From assembly GCF_030549525.1 (NCBI RefSeq), contig NZ_CP130831.1:310001-374000 (forward strand): 64,000 bases of DNA, read 5' to 3'. Below are positions 1 through 8,482 of the stretch, one piece after another. Position 1 is the stretch's first letter. Every line of letters begins with the position of its first letter. The notes below the pieces were generated by a model, which saw only the letters and a list, made by a program, of their open reading frames with translations, was not told the DNA's origin and made no database searches. The translations under genes and the position numbers were made by a program. The DNA is from Stenotrophomonas sp. 704A1. Its GTDB lineage: Bacteria; Pseudomonadota; Gammaproteobacteria; Xanthomonadales; Xanthomonadaceae.

Positions 1-1
1 G

Positions 2-70
2 CAGTCATGCCGCATCAACCGCTATGCCAACCGTGCAGTGGAATTGCAGGCGCTTGCCGGGCTTCGTTGA
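2..70 (+). CDS. 3' end of an LprI-like (DUF1311) protein, truncated by the window edge
   Basis: An open frame enters from the left edge and stops at 68-70. Its last 22 codons read QSCRINRYANRAVELQALAG and two more residues. This closely matches the C-terminus of the next gene (SCRINRVANRVDQLQ near 728-775), so it is a tandem paralogue. The Cys-containing C-terminal block is typical of the LprI/DUF1311 family of lysozyme-inhibitor-like proteins. Only the tail is visible, so signal peptide and length cannot be judged. By context it is probably another immunity protein of the effector locus that follows. Confidence 0.7.
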   Translation, partial: QSCRINRYANRAVELQALAGLR

Positions 71-199
71 GGGCACCTGAAACCTGAACGCAGTCAGTCA
101 TTGGCGTTCTGTGCTGGAGTACGATCGCCGCAGTGATAGGGCCGATGGACGGCTCTTTTTTGCCGGTCCAGCTGGCGACACACAAGGGAGAAGCAAGCC

Positions 200-790
200 A
201 TGCAAGCCGTGAGCGCGCCTGCGCGCAGTGATCGATGCGCCTTTCAAAGCCCACGCGGGATGGCGTTGGTGCTGTGCCTTCTGCTGAGCGCGTGCCAAGC
301 CCCTTCGGCGGACAGTGCCCCGGCCACTCCGGCCACCAGCGCAGATGCGTCTGCACCGGCGGCAACAGCGACGCCGGCCAGCGCGCCACCTGCAGCGACA
401 GCCGCCGATGCCGACGTGGATGCCGATGAGTTTCCCGCGCCGTTGCCTGATGCGTCCTACACCCAGGCCAATCTGCGTCCCGCCTACGCCCAGTGCGTGG
501 ACGCCAGCGAAGCGGTGACGCCGCGTCTGCAGGCATGTGGCGACGAGGAGCTGAGCTACCAGGAAGACCGCTTGGCCGAGATCGTTGCCGGTGTCGTGGC
601 AAGTCCTGACAGCAAGGACAAGGATGATTGGATGGATGCGCAGGCCGCCTGGTGGTCCGATACCAATCGCCATTGCCGTTGGGATCCCAAAACCGATGGC
701 CAGGGCCAGATGCTGGACGCACAGTCGTGCCGCATCAACCGCGTGGCCAACCGCGTTGACCAGCTGCAGGCCGCTGCGCAGAACAAGTGA
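200..790 (+). CDS. LprI-like (DUF1311) lipoprotein, putative immunity protein of the adjacent effector
   Basis: The 196-aa product has a hydrophobic N-terminus ending in a lipobox (LLSAC, Cys near residue 32), so it should be an outer-membrane or periplasmic lipoprotein. An Ala/Pro-rich linker follows, then an LprI-like domain (about residues 95-190) with the family pattern of spaced Cys residues, an AQAAWW segment and a C-terminal SCRINR helix. LprI-family proteins include lysozyme inhibitors. It lies 41 nt upstream of a peptidoglycan-targeting effector on the same strand, the usual arrangement for periplasmic immunity proteins of X-type T4SS toxins. The start at 200 has an AGGGAG ribosome site about 10 nt upstream; an ATG at 260 is possible but lacks spacing. 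The immunity role is inferred from context. Confidence 0.8.
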   Translation: MQAVSAPARSDRCAFQSPRGMALVLCLLLSACQAPSADSAPATPATSADASAPAATATPASAPPAATAADADVDADEFPAPLPDASYTQANLRPAYAQCVDASEAVTPRLQACGDEELSYQEDRLAEIVAGVVASPDSKDKDDWMDAQAAWWSDTNRHCRWDPKTDGQGQMLDAQSCRINRVANRVDQLQAAAQNK

Positions 791-831
791 ACTGAGTCCA
801 CGGCATTGCCAACCGAGAGGAGTCCTTCGAC

Positions 832-3228
832 ATGGATGTGGTGGCCGACGCAAAGAAGGCGATGGAGCACTGGCATCGCGGCCAGACCTCCGCCCGTTTT
901 GAAACCGACAACCGTGGCCCGGGCTGGATTTCTTCCGGCAAGGGCGATCATGGCGGCGTGTCCTATGGCAGCTACCAGTTCGCCAGCGCCTTTGGCGGGG
1001 TGGACGAATATCTGAAGTCGTCCCGGTATGCCGACCAGTTCCACGGCCTGAAGCCGGCTACGGATGCCTTCAGCGAGCGCTGGAAAGCAGTGGCCGCGCG
1101 CGACGAAAAGGGCTTTGCCCAGGAGCAGCACGATTTCATCCAGCACCAGTACTACGACGTGCAGAAGGGTCGCCTGAAGAAGGCCGGCGTGGATCTGGAA
1201 GGTCGCGGCCCCGCTGTGCAGGACGCGTTGTGGAGCACCTCGGTGCAGTATCGCAACATGACCCGCGGTGTATTCCAGAACGGCCTGAAGCAGGCTTACG
1301 GCGATGACTACAGGTTGTCCGAACTGAGCGACGAACAGATTGTCCGGGCCGTGCAGGATTACAAGCATGCCAACGTCCAGCGCCACTTCGAGAGTTCACC
1401 CAGGCAGTGGGATTCGCTACGCGAACGAACGCTCAACGAGAAGTCCGAGCTGGTCGCACTGGCGCGCTACGAGAAGATCAACCACGACCCGCAGCCCTAC
1501 CGGGGCAAGACCTACGAGCAGGCATTCGGTGAGCCGGCGCATCGTCAGTCCGCCGCACGCGCAGCGCGTGCACCCATGGCCGATGGTGTGCTGGTGCAGG
1601 GCGAGCGCGGCAATGAGGTGCACGCGCTGCAGCAGAAGCTGGCCCAGGCCGGGTACACCGGTATGGATGGCAAGGTGCTGAAGCCCGACGGCGATTTCGG
1701 CAGCGACACCCATCATGCGGTGCGTCAGTTCCAGAAGGCACATGGGCTTGAAGAAGACGGCAAGGCGGGGCGCGATACGCTGTCTGCACTGAATGCTGCC
1801 GTTCGCCAGCCGGCACCGCCAGCGGCGTCGGTTCCTCTGCCGGAACGCCACGAAGCAAAGGCGCCCGCCGCAGCGGCTGCGTCGGTGGCCGCCGCGCCTG
1901 GTGGCGGTCGCATCACGGTGATCGAGCCCTACGGCAACGTCACCAGCAACCGCACGCTGGCCCACGGCATCAGTGGTGAAACGGCCTACCGCGAGCTGAA
2001 GATCCATCACCCCAACAGGAATGCCGAAGCCGTGCGCACCGGCGACGCGCGCAAGGCCGACCGCCAATCAGGCATGGTCGAGGGCGAGATGGAGAACATC
2101 CGCACGCGCGAGGACAAGAATGACATTCCCCTGGTGCGCAAGGATCTGATCCTGACCGACCGTCTGGGCAACCGCGATGTAATGATTCCGAACCCGGTGG
2201 CTGGCTACGCGCAGTTCAACAAGGACGCCACCCATTCGATCAGCCTCTACAGCCACCCCGTCGGCGATCCGCGCCGCGAACTGGTAGGGCAGGTGCTGCA
2301 CGGTGCAGCCGGCACGTCGCCCTACAAGAACGGCGACTTCGTCGAATACGGGGCGCCGCTGATCCAGCAGTCGAACGCCGGCAGCAAACCAGTGCACGCA
2401 CATATCGAAGTGGAGCCTGCGCAGTTCCGCAGGTACCTCGGCGACATGCTCAATGACCGCATCACGCTCGGTGGCAAAGTCCACGCGCAGGGTCCGGAAG
2501 CGGCGCAGGCCGCACGTGCCACGCAGCAGGCACCGATGGCCGACGGCATGCTGGTGAAGGGCGAGCGCGGCGACGAGGTCAAGGCGCTGCAGGGCAAGCT
2601 GGCCGCGCTGGGTCATGTGGGCGCGGACGGCAAGCCGCTGGCCGCCGATGGCATCTACGGCAAGGACACCGTTGCAGCGGTCACCCGGTTCCAGATCGAC
2701 AATGGCCTGGAACAGGACGGCAAGGCCGGCCGCCAGACGCTGGCCCGATTGAACGACCCGGCCGCAGTGAAGCCCGGCGCGCAGACCGCCGCCGGTCCGG
2801 CCCGCACCGAGCCGACCACGCCGGCTGCCCCCAGCATGCGCGACCCCTCGCATGCCGAGAACCCGCGCTTCAACCAGGCCCTGGAGAAACTGCAGGCGCT
2901 GCAACAGCAGCGCGTGCAGGCCGGGCTGTGCCCGCTGTTTGCCAATGCACAGGAAACCGAACGTGCCGCTGGCCAGCTCGCCTACGAGAGCAAGGTTGCC
3001 GGCATGCACCGGATCGACCATGTGGTCGCGCGCCCCGATGGCAGCGGCCTGTTCGGCGTGCAGGGCAACCTCGGCGACCCGGCCGCGCAGCGCATCTTCG
3101 TCGATCGCCAGCAGGCGGTATCGCAGTCGGTGGAGGCCAGTACCCGCCAGAGCGAGGACCTGGACGCCCAGTTCAACCAGCGCGTGCAGGATCAGCAGCA
3201 GGAACAGGTGAAGGGGCGCGCGCAGTAA
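832..3228 (+). CDS. X-T4SS antibacterial effector: lysozyme/GH46-like + PG-binding + M23-like + PG-binding + XVIPCD
   Basis: This 798-aa protein has no signal peptide. Residues 1-230 resemble the lysozyme/chitosanase-like fold found in secreted toxins (SSGKGDHGGVSYGSYQF at about 34-50; E24 and D39 are candidate acids). Residues 248-322 and 567-641 are two near-identical PG_binding_1 repeats (both APMADG, then V/MLV and K/QGERG). Residues 362-550 look like a diverged M23/LytM endopeptidase ending in an HAHIEVEP segment. Residues 668-798 match the XVIPCD, the VirD4-recruitment domain of Xanthomonadales type IV effectors: GLFGVQG near 739, then a DP-A-R---VD pattern and a Gln-rich tail. The likely role is delivery into competing Gram-negative cells and cell-wall cleavage. 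The start has a GAGAGGAG ribosome site. No T4SS structural genes lie in the window. Confidence 0.85.
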   Translation: MDVVADAKKAMEHWHRGQTSARFETDNRGPGWISSGKGDHGGVSYGSYQFASAFGGVDEYLKSSRYADQFHGLKPATDAFSERWKAVAARDEKGFAQEQHDFIQHQYYDVQKGRLKKAGVDLEGRGPAVQDALWSTSVQYRNMTRGVFQNGLKQAYGDDYRLSELSDEQIVRAVQDYKHANVQRHFESSPRQWDSLRERTLNEKSELVALARYEKINHDPQPYRGKTYEQAFGEPAHRQSAARAARAPMADGVLVQGERGNEVHALQQKLAQAGYTGMDGKVLKPDGDFGSDTHHAVRQFQKAHGLEEDGKAGRDTLSALNAAVRQPAPPAASVPLPERHEAKAPAAAAASVAAAPGGGRITVIEPYGNVTSNRTLAHGISGETAYRELKIHHPNRNAEAVRTGDARKADRQSGMVEGEMENIRTREDKNDIPLVRKDLILTDRLGNRDVMIPNPVAGYAQFNKDATHSISLYSHPVGDPRRELVGQVLHGAAGTSPYKNGDFVEYGAPLIQQSNAGSKPVHAHIEVEPAQFRRYLGDMLNDRITLGGKVHAQGPEAAQAARATQQAPMADGMLVKGERGDEVKALQGKLAALGHVGADGKPLAADGIYGKDTVAAVTRFQIDNGLEQDGKAGRQTLARLNDPAAVKPGAQTAAGPARTEPTTPAAPSMRDPSHAENPRFNQALEKLQALQQQRVQAGLCPLFANAQETERAAGQLAYESKVAGMHRIDHVVARPDGSGLFGVQGNLGDPAAQRIFVDRQQAVSQSVEASTRQSEDLDAQFNQRVQDQQQEQVKGRAQ

Positions 3229-3263
3229 CGCCCCGCCCCGGGATGGGCCATCGGGCGGCTCCC

Positions 3264-3288
3264 GGCAGCGCCGGGCGCGCCCGGCGCC
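3264..3288. repeat. GC-rich palindrome after the effector gene (REP-like/terminator)
   Basis: The stem GGCGCCGGGC pairs with GCCCGGCGCC-type sequence in the short gap between the effector and dusA. It resembles a degenerate SMAG/REP unit (GCAG in place of GTAG) and has no U-tract, so a terminator role is uncertain. Confidence 0.4.
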
Positions 3289-3354
3289 ATTCAGCTGGGC
3301 GGTGTAAACTATTGATCTCACTGGCGAATGCCAGTCTCCACGATCAGCATCCCG

Positions 3355-4359
<1,005 letters not shown>

Positions 4360-4378
4360 CCACAGTCACATTCCTGAC

Positions 4379-4424
4379 TTGACATGCGCTGGGAATTCGT
4401 CCCGAATGTTCACTTAGATGAACA
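4379..4424 (+). promoter_or_regulatory. Candidate promoter with inverted-repeat operator upstream of the phoPQ-linked genes
   Basis: A perfect -35 hexamer TTGACA lies at 4379-4384. It is followed at 4407-4424 by the inverted repeat TGTTCA-N6-TGAACA, placed where a -10 or start site would be. No convincing -10 is visible. The repeat could bind a dimeric repressor. This is inference from pattern only. Confidence 0.4.
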
Positions 4425-4479
4425 ACGTCCGGGGAGGCCCGGAAAAGTTCAGATCGGATTCACCGCCCCAAACCAAGAA

Positions 4480-4499
4480 TTTGCAAAAGATTTGTAAAA
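4480..4499 (+). promoter_or_regulatory. Direct repeat with 11-bp period, candidate OmpR/PhoP-class binding site
   Basis: TTTGCAAAA and TTTGTAAAA lie in tandem with an 11-bp period in an AT-rich island of otherwise GC-rich DNA. Winged-helix response regulators such as PhoP bind direct repeats with about one helical turn of spacing. The site lies 75 nt upstream of a secreted-protein gene that precedes phoP, so autoregulation is plausible but unproven. Confidence 0.3.
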
Positions 4500-4573
4500 A
4501 ACGCCGGGTCCCCTCCCGGTGCCCGGATTTACGACTTTTGAACGAATCGCCGTGCTCGGCTAGGATCGCATCG

Positions 4574-4942
4574 ATGTCTTCCGCTCCCTTCCACCGCCGT
4601 CTTGCCCTGGCCACCTGCGTGGTCCTGGCGGCTGCGCCGCTGTCTTCAGCGCTGGCGCAGGACCCGCAGCGGGAGCAGGGCCGCGCCGAAATGATGGAGC
4701 GGGGCGGCCGTGGCGCCGGCAACGAGCGCTCGCTGTCCGATGCCGTGCGCCGTGTGCAGCGCACCACCGGGGGCCACATCCTGGGGGCCGAGCGCGTGCC
4801 GTTCGATGGCCGCGACATCAACCGGGTCAAGTACATGGACGACCGCGGCCGGGTCCGCTACATGGACGACCCCGCCCCGACACGTTCACAGCCGCGCACG
4901 CCGCGGTCGGATATGTCATCACTACGCGGCGATAACCCCTGA
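4574..4942 (+). CDS. Small secreted protein upstream of phoPQ, function unknown
   Basis: The predicted product is about 122 aa. A signal peptide (MSSAPFHRRLALATCVVLAA, cleavage likely after SALA) is followed by a charged mature part. That part contains SLSDAVRRVQRTTGGHILGAE and a tail with duplicated KYMDDRGRVRYMDD. The first segment recalls PepSY-like periplasmic proteins encoded next to two-component systems. An in-frame extension to 4418 exists but lies in AT-rich promoter-like sequence and is unlikely to be translated. The gene ends 72 nt before phoP on the same strand, so it may be part of the PhoPQ regulon or act on the sensor. No firm function can be given. Confidence 0.65.
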   Translation: MSSAPFHRRLALATCVVLAAAPLSSALAQDPQREQGRAEMMERGGRGAGNERSLSDAVRRVQRTTGGHILGAERVPFDGRDINRVKYMDDRGRVRYMDDPAPTRSQPRTPRSDMSSLRGDNP

Positions 4943-5014
4943 ACAGGGATAGTTGTCGCTATCAACCCGTACCCACAGGCCTCCGGGCCACACCCAGGAC
5001 ACTAGGGAGAGTTC

Positions 5015-5698
5015 ATGCGTATCCTTCTGGTCGAAGACGAAGCCCCGCTGCGTGAGACCCTGGCAGCCCGGCTCAAGCGCGAAGGTTTTGCCGTCGATGC
5101 AGCGCAGGACGGCGAGGAAGGCCTCTACATGGGCCGCGAAGTGCCGTTCGACGTTGGCATCATCGACCTTGGCCTGCCCAAGATGTCGGGCATGGAACTG
5201 ATCAAGGCCCTGCGCGATGAAGGCAAGAAGTTCCCGGTGCTGATCCTGACCGCGCGTTCGAGCTGGCAGGACAAGGTCGAAGGCCTCAAGCAGGGCGCCG
5301 ACGATTACCTGGTCAAGCCGTTCCATGTGGAAGAGCTGCTGGCTCGCGTCAACGCGCTGCTGCGCCGCGCCGCTGGCTGGAGCAAGCCGACCCTGGAATG
5401 CGGTCCGGTCGCGCTGGACCTGGCGGCACAGACCGTCAGCGTGGCCGGCAGCAATGTCGACCTCACCAGCTACGAGTACAAGGTGCTGGAGTATCTGATG
5501 ATGCATGCCGGTGAACTGGTCTCCAAGGCCGACCTCACCGAGCACATCTACCAGCAGGACTTCGACCGCGACTCGAACGTGCTGGAAGTGTTCATCGGTC
5601 GCCTGCGCAAGAAGCTGGATCCGGATGGCGAACTGAAGCCGATCGAGACCGTGCGTGGTCGCGGCTACCGTTTCGCGATTCCGCGCAACGAGGGCTGA
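5015..5698 (+). CDS. phoP: Two-component response regulator PhoP
   Basis: A 227-aa OmpR-family regulator. The receiver domain (1-115) carries the acidic pair E7-D8, phospho-acceptor D51 in IIDLGLPKMSG, and K in DDYLVKPF. The C-terminal winged helix (about 125-222) includes LTSYEYKVLEYLMMH and VEVFIGRLRKKL-type segments, then TVRGRGYRF. The ribosome site AGGGAGA lies 5 nt before the ATG. phoQ follows 22 nt downstream, and the kinase's PhoQ-type H-box supports this naming. It probably controls outer-membrane, Mg2+ and cationic-peptide responses, as in other Xanthomonadaceae. Confidence 0.9.
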   Translation: MRILLVEDEAPLRETLAARLKREGFAVDAAQDGEEGLYMGREVPFDVGIIDLGLPKMSGMELIKALRDEGKKFPVLILTARSSWQDKVEGLKQGADDYLVKPFHVEELLARVNALLRRAAGWSKPTLECGPVALDLAAQTVSVAGSNVDLTSYEYKVLEYLMMHAGELVSKADLTEHIYQQDFDRDSNVLEVFIGRLRKKLDPDGELKPIETVRGRGYRFAIPRNEG

Positions 5699-5720
5699 GC
5701 CCTTCAGCAGGCGATAAACG

Positions 5721-7145
5721 ATGTCCGGCCGTCTGTGGTTCTTCCGACGCTGGCGGCCGCGCTCACTGCAGGCGCGCCAGATGTTCGCCGCGTCCGTGGG
5801 CCTGGTCGCGTTCCTGGCCCTGGCCGGTTACGCGCTTGATGCCGCCTTCGCCGATACGGCGAAGGCCAACCTGCGCGAGCGCCTGAAGAACTATGCCACC
5901 GCCTATGCGGCCGGCATCGACTTCACCCGCGACCGCTCGCTGTACATCCGCGAGCAGCCGCCGGATCCGCGCTTCGACGTCCCCGGCAGCGGCCTGTACC
6001 TGCAGGTGGTGATGCCCGACGGCAAGGGCAATTCGATGTCCGCCGAAGGCCCGATGCTGCCCACCGTCGGCGGCGGGCTGCTGGCCCCGCGCCAGGAAGT
6101 GTTCGAAGGCCCGCTGCCGATGATCCAGATCGACGGCAGCCAGGGCTCGGTGTACCGCTATGGCCTTGGCCTGGTGTGGGACGCCGACGCCGACCCGGCC
6201 ACCGAGTTCCCGTACACCATCTACGTGATGGAAGACTCGCGCGCGCTGGGTGCGCAGCTGCGCGTGTTCCGCAGCCGGGTCTGGTTCTATCTGGGCGGCA
6301 TCGGCCTGATCCTGCTGCTGCTGCAGACCGTCATCCTGCAGTGGAGCCTGCGTCCGCTGCGCCGCGTGATCACCGAGCTGACCAAGGTGCAGCGCGGTGA
6401 GACCGAGCGCATGAGCGAACGCCACCCGCGCGAACTGGAACCGCTGACCGACAGCATCAATGCCTTCATTGAAAGCGAGCGCGAGAATCTGGAGCGGCAG
6501 CGCAATACCCTGGCCGACCTGGCGCACAGCCTGAAAACACCGATCGCGGTGCTGCGCACGCAGATGGACAGCGGTGCCGGCGATGGCGCGCTGCGCGAGG
6601 AACTGGACGTGCAGCTGCAGCGCATGAACAACCTGGTGTCGTACCAGCTGGCGCGCGCGGCCTCCTCCGGCCACAAGCTGTTCTCCGCACCGTTGCCGAT
6701 CGAGTCCAACGCCGAGGAAATCGTGCGGGGTCTGGAAAAGGTCTACGCCGCCAAGGGCGTGCTGTGCGAGTTCGACATCGATCCGGCAGCGCGCTTCCAT
6801 GGCGAACCGGGTGACCTGCAGGAGCTGCTGGGCAATCTGCTGGAGAATGCCTTCAAGTGGGCCAAGCGCCGCGTGCTGCTGACCGCGCAGCCGTTGCCGG
6901 CGCCGAACGCGCGTCGCGCCGGTCTGCTGCTGGCGGTGGACGACGACGGCCCGGGCATCGCCCCGGAGGACATCGGCAAGGTGCTGCAGCGTGGCGTGCG
7001 TGGCGACGAGCGCGTGCAGGGCCATGGCATCGGCCTGTCGATCGTGCAGGATCTGATCAAGGACTACCGCGGCGAGCTGCAGGTGTCCCGTTCCAGCGAA
7101 CTGGGCGGCGCCCGCTTCGAAGCGCGCCTGCCGCCGGGGCCCTGA
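5721..7145 (+). CDS. phoQ: Sensor histidine kinase PhoQ
   Basis: A 474-aa inner-membrane kinase. Transmembrane helix 1 lies at about residues 20-45, a periplasmic sensor domain at about 46-185, and helix 2 (FYLGGIGLILLLLQTVIL) at about 190-208, followed by a HAMP linker. The H-box reads LADLAHSLKTPIAVLRTQM with H269; the SLKTP form is characteristic of PhoQ. The ATPase domain shows the N-box NLLENAFKWAK, DDDGPGI and GHGIGLSIV. The periplasmic region contains an acidic stretch (VWDADADPATEF) where E. coli PhoQ has its Mg2+/peptide-sensing acidic patch; equivalence is inference. Confidence 0.9.
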   Translation: MSGRLWFFRRWRPRSLQARQMFAASVGLVAFLALAGYALDAAFADTAKANLRERLKNYATAYAAGIDFTRDRSLYIREQPPDPRFDVPGSGLYLQVVMPDGKGNSMSAEGPMLPTVGGGLLAPRQEVFEGPLPMIQIDGSQGSVYRYGLGLVWDADADPATEFPYTIYVMEDSRALGAQLRVFRSRVWFYLGGIGLILLLLQTVILQWSLRPLRRVITELTKVQRGETERMSERHPRELEPLTDSINAFIESERENLERQRNTLADLAHSLKTPIAVLRTQMDSGAGDGALREELDVQLQRMNNLVSYQLARAASSGHKLFSAPLPIESNAEEIVRGLEKVYAAKGVLCEFDIDPAARFHGEPGDLQELLGNLLENAFKWAKRRVLLTAQPLPAPNARRAGLLLAVDDDGPGIAPEDIGKVLQRGVRGDERVQGHGIGLSIVQDLIKDYRGELQVSRSSELGGARFEARLPPGP

Positions 7146-7296
7146 ACCCTCACCGCCGGGCATGGCCCGGCGCTACCGCAGGGGGCGGGGGGGCCTTGAA
7201 TCCTCACCGCCGGGCATGGCCCGGCGCTACCGTGGGGCCGTCCGGACCTTCACCGCAGACGCGTGTTGACCGGTAGCGCCGGGCCATGCCCGGCGG
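7143..7296. repeat. Cluster of three GTAG-ended palindromes (SMAG/REP type)
   Basis: Units at 7153-7176, 7207-7230 (GTAG on the minus strand) and 7273-7296 (GTAG on the plus strand) each fold as GCCGGGC-CATG-GCCCGGC-like hairpins next to the GTAG tetranucleotide. The first two, with flanks (TGAA, C/T, CCTCACC), form a tandem 36-nt duplication with a 54-nt period. The third is inverted. They fill the gap between convergent phoQ and mtfA and could stabilise or terminate transcripts. The element class was described in S. maltophilia. Confidence 0.85.
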
Positions 7297-7305
7297 ATAC
7301 ACCGA

Positions 7306-8094
7306 TCAACCGCCCATCGCTGGCGGCTCGCCGTAGAACCGGCGCAGGTGCGCGGCCACGTCCGGCAACGCCTCGGCCAGCAGGTCCGGCGCGGAAAAGT
7401 GGTACTCGCTGGCCACTGCGAAGAACTCTTCCGGTGCCTCGGCCGCGTACGGATCGATCAGCGTCTCCACCCCCGCATCCACCTGCGCGCAGAACGCGTC
7501 ATAGGACGTCTGGAAGGCCGCAGCCCACGCGCGCTGCCAGGCACGTGGCAACGGTGGCGTACCATCCATCGCGCCATCCAGCGCGTCCAGCTTGTGCACC
7601 ATCTCGTGCACGGCCACACAGTAGCCATCGTGCGGTGCGGCCAGATCGGCCTGCACGTCTGCCCAGGACAGAATCAGCGGACCGCTGTCCCACGACTCGC
7701 CGATCAGCTCGTCATCCCACTCGTGCAGCACGCCGGCGGCGTCCATGTGGCTTCGATGCACGCGGAATGCATCGGGGTAGACGATCAGCTGCGACCAGCC
7801 TTCCAGTCCCACCTCGCCGAACTCCAGCAACGGCAGGCAGCACAGCGCGGCCAGCAGCACCCGATCGCCAGGCTGCAGCTGCAGGTCGCCAATCGGGGAA
7901 ATGGTCTTCTCATGCAGAAAGCGGGTGGCCAGTGCACGCAGCCTGTCGCGGCGTTGTTCACCCAGGCCCTGCAGCCACGCGGCGCGGTGGCAGGCATGGT
8001 CCCACAGCGCATCCTCGATCGGCCGCGGCGCGGGCCGCAGCCACTGCAGCAACGTCTTGATCAGCGGAACATACCCGGCAGGTAGCTGTGCCAC
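7306..8094 (-). CDS. mtfA: MtfA-type zinc metallopeptidase
   Basis: A 262-aa MtfA (Mlc titration factor A) family protein. The zinc motif HEMVHKLD has H163, E164 and H167; an acidic block APEEFFAVASEYHF downstream probably supplies the third ligand. In E. coli MtfA binds the glucose-PTS repressor Mlc and has aminopeptidase activity; whether Mlc exists here is unknown. The annotated ATG overlaps the 3' end of the upstream gene by 34 nt, suggesting coupling, but the conserved part begins only at LIKTLLQWLRP, so a later non-ATG start is possible. Confidence 0.85.
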   Translation of the reverse strand: MAQLPAGYVPLIKTLLQWLRPAPRPIEDALWDHACHRAAWLQGLGEQRRDRLRALATRFLHEKTISPIGDLQLQPGDRVLLAALCCLPLLEFGEVGLEGWSQLIVYPDAFRVHRSHMDAAGVLHEWDDELIGESWDSGPLILSWADVQADLAAPHDGYCVAVHEMVHKLDALDGAMDGTPPLPRAWQRAWAAAFQTSYDAFCAQVDAGVETLIDPYAAEAPEEFFAVASEYHFSAPDLLAEALPDVAAHLRRFYGEPPAMGG

Positions 8095-8348
8095 TTCGGC
8101 GCACGGATGCGCTGCAGTACATCGTCATCGCCGCCGCCGCCACTGCTGGTGGCATTGGCTGCCGGCCGTACCTGCGCCGGCTTGGCGGTTGCCGTCGCCG
8201 GCGCGGTGCTGGGCGTGCGCTGCGAAGCGGCATCGCCGGCCGAGTACACACAGGCACCGCGGCTGTCATCAAGCGCTGCCGTGGCCGATGCCGCGAAGGG
8301 CATGCTCAGCAGGATCAGGCAATGGGCATAACGGCGCATTGACGACAT
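8061..8348 (-). CDS. Small secreted protein of unknown function, overlapping mtfA
   Basis: The product is about 95 aa. A signal peptide (MRRYAHCLILLSMPFAASATA) is followed by a short mature chain with a low-complexity Pro/Ala/Thr linker, an SSGGGGDDD segment and a terminal VLQRIRAPKWHSYLPGMFR. Starts at 8348 and 8339 are both possible; neither has a good ribosome site. The gene ends inside the mtfA 5' region, so the two may be co-transcribed. The family was not recognised. Confidence 0.6.
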   Translation of the reverse strand: MSSMRRYAHCLILLSMPFAASATAALDDSRGACVYSAGDAASQRTPSTAPATATAKPAQVRPAANATSSGGGGDDDVLQRIRAPKWHSYLPGMFR

Positions 8349-8482
8349 CCAGGTTAAGGGAAGGTGAGTTCCCGATTCTAGCCCGAACCCCGCGCCAGAT
8401 TGGAAGCCCGCCGGCAACCGGGGCGGCGGGCGTCGCTGGCGGCTTTCCCGCATAATTCCGTCCTGACCTTGTGGAAGCTGCC

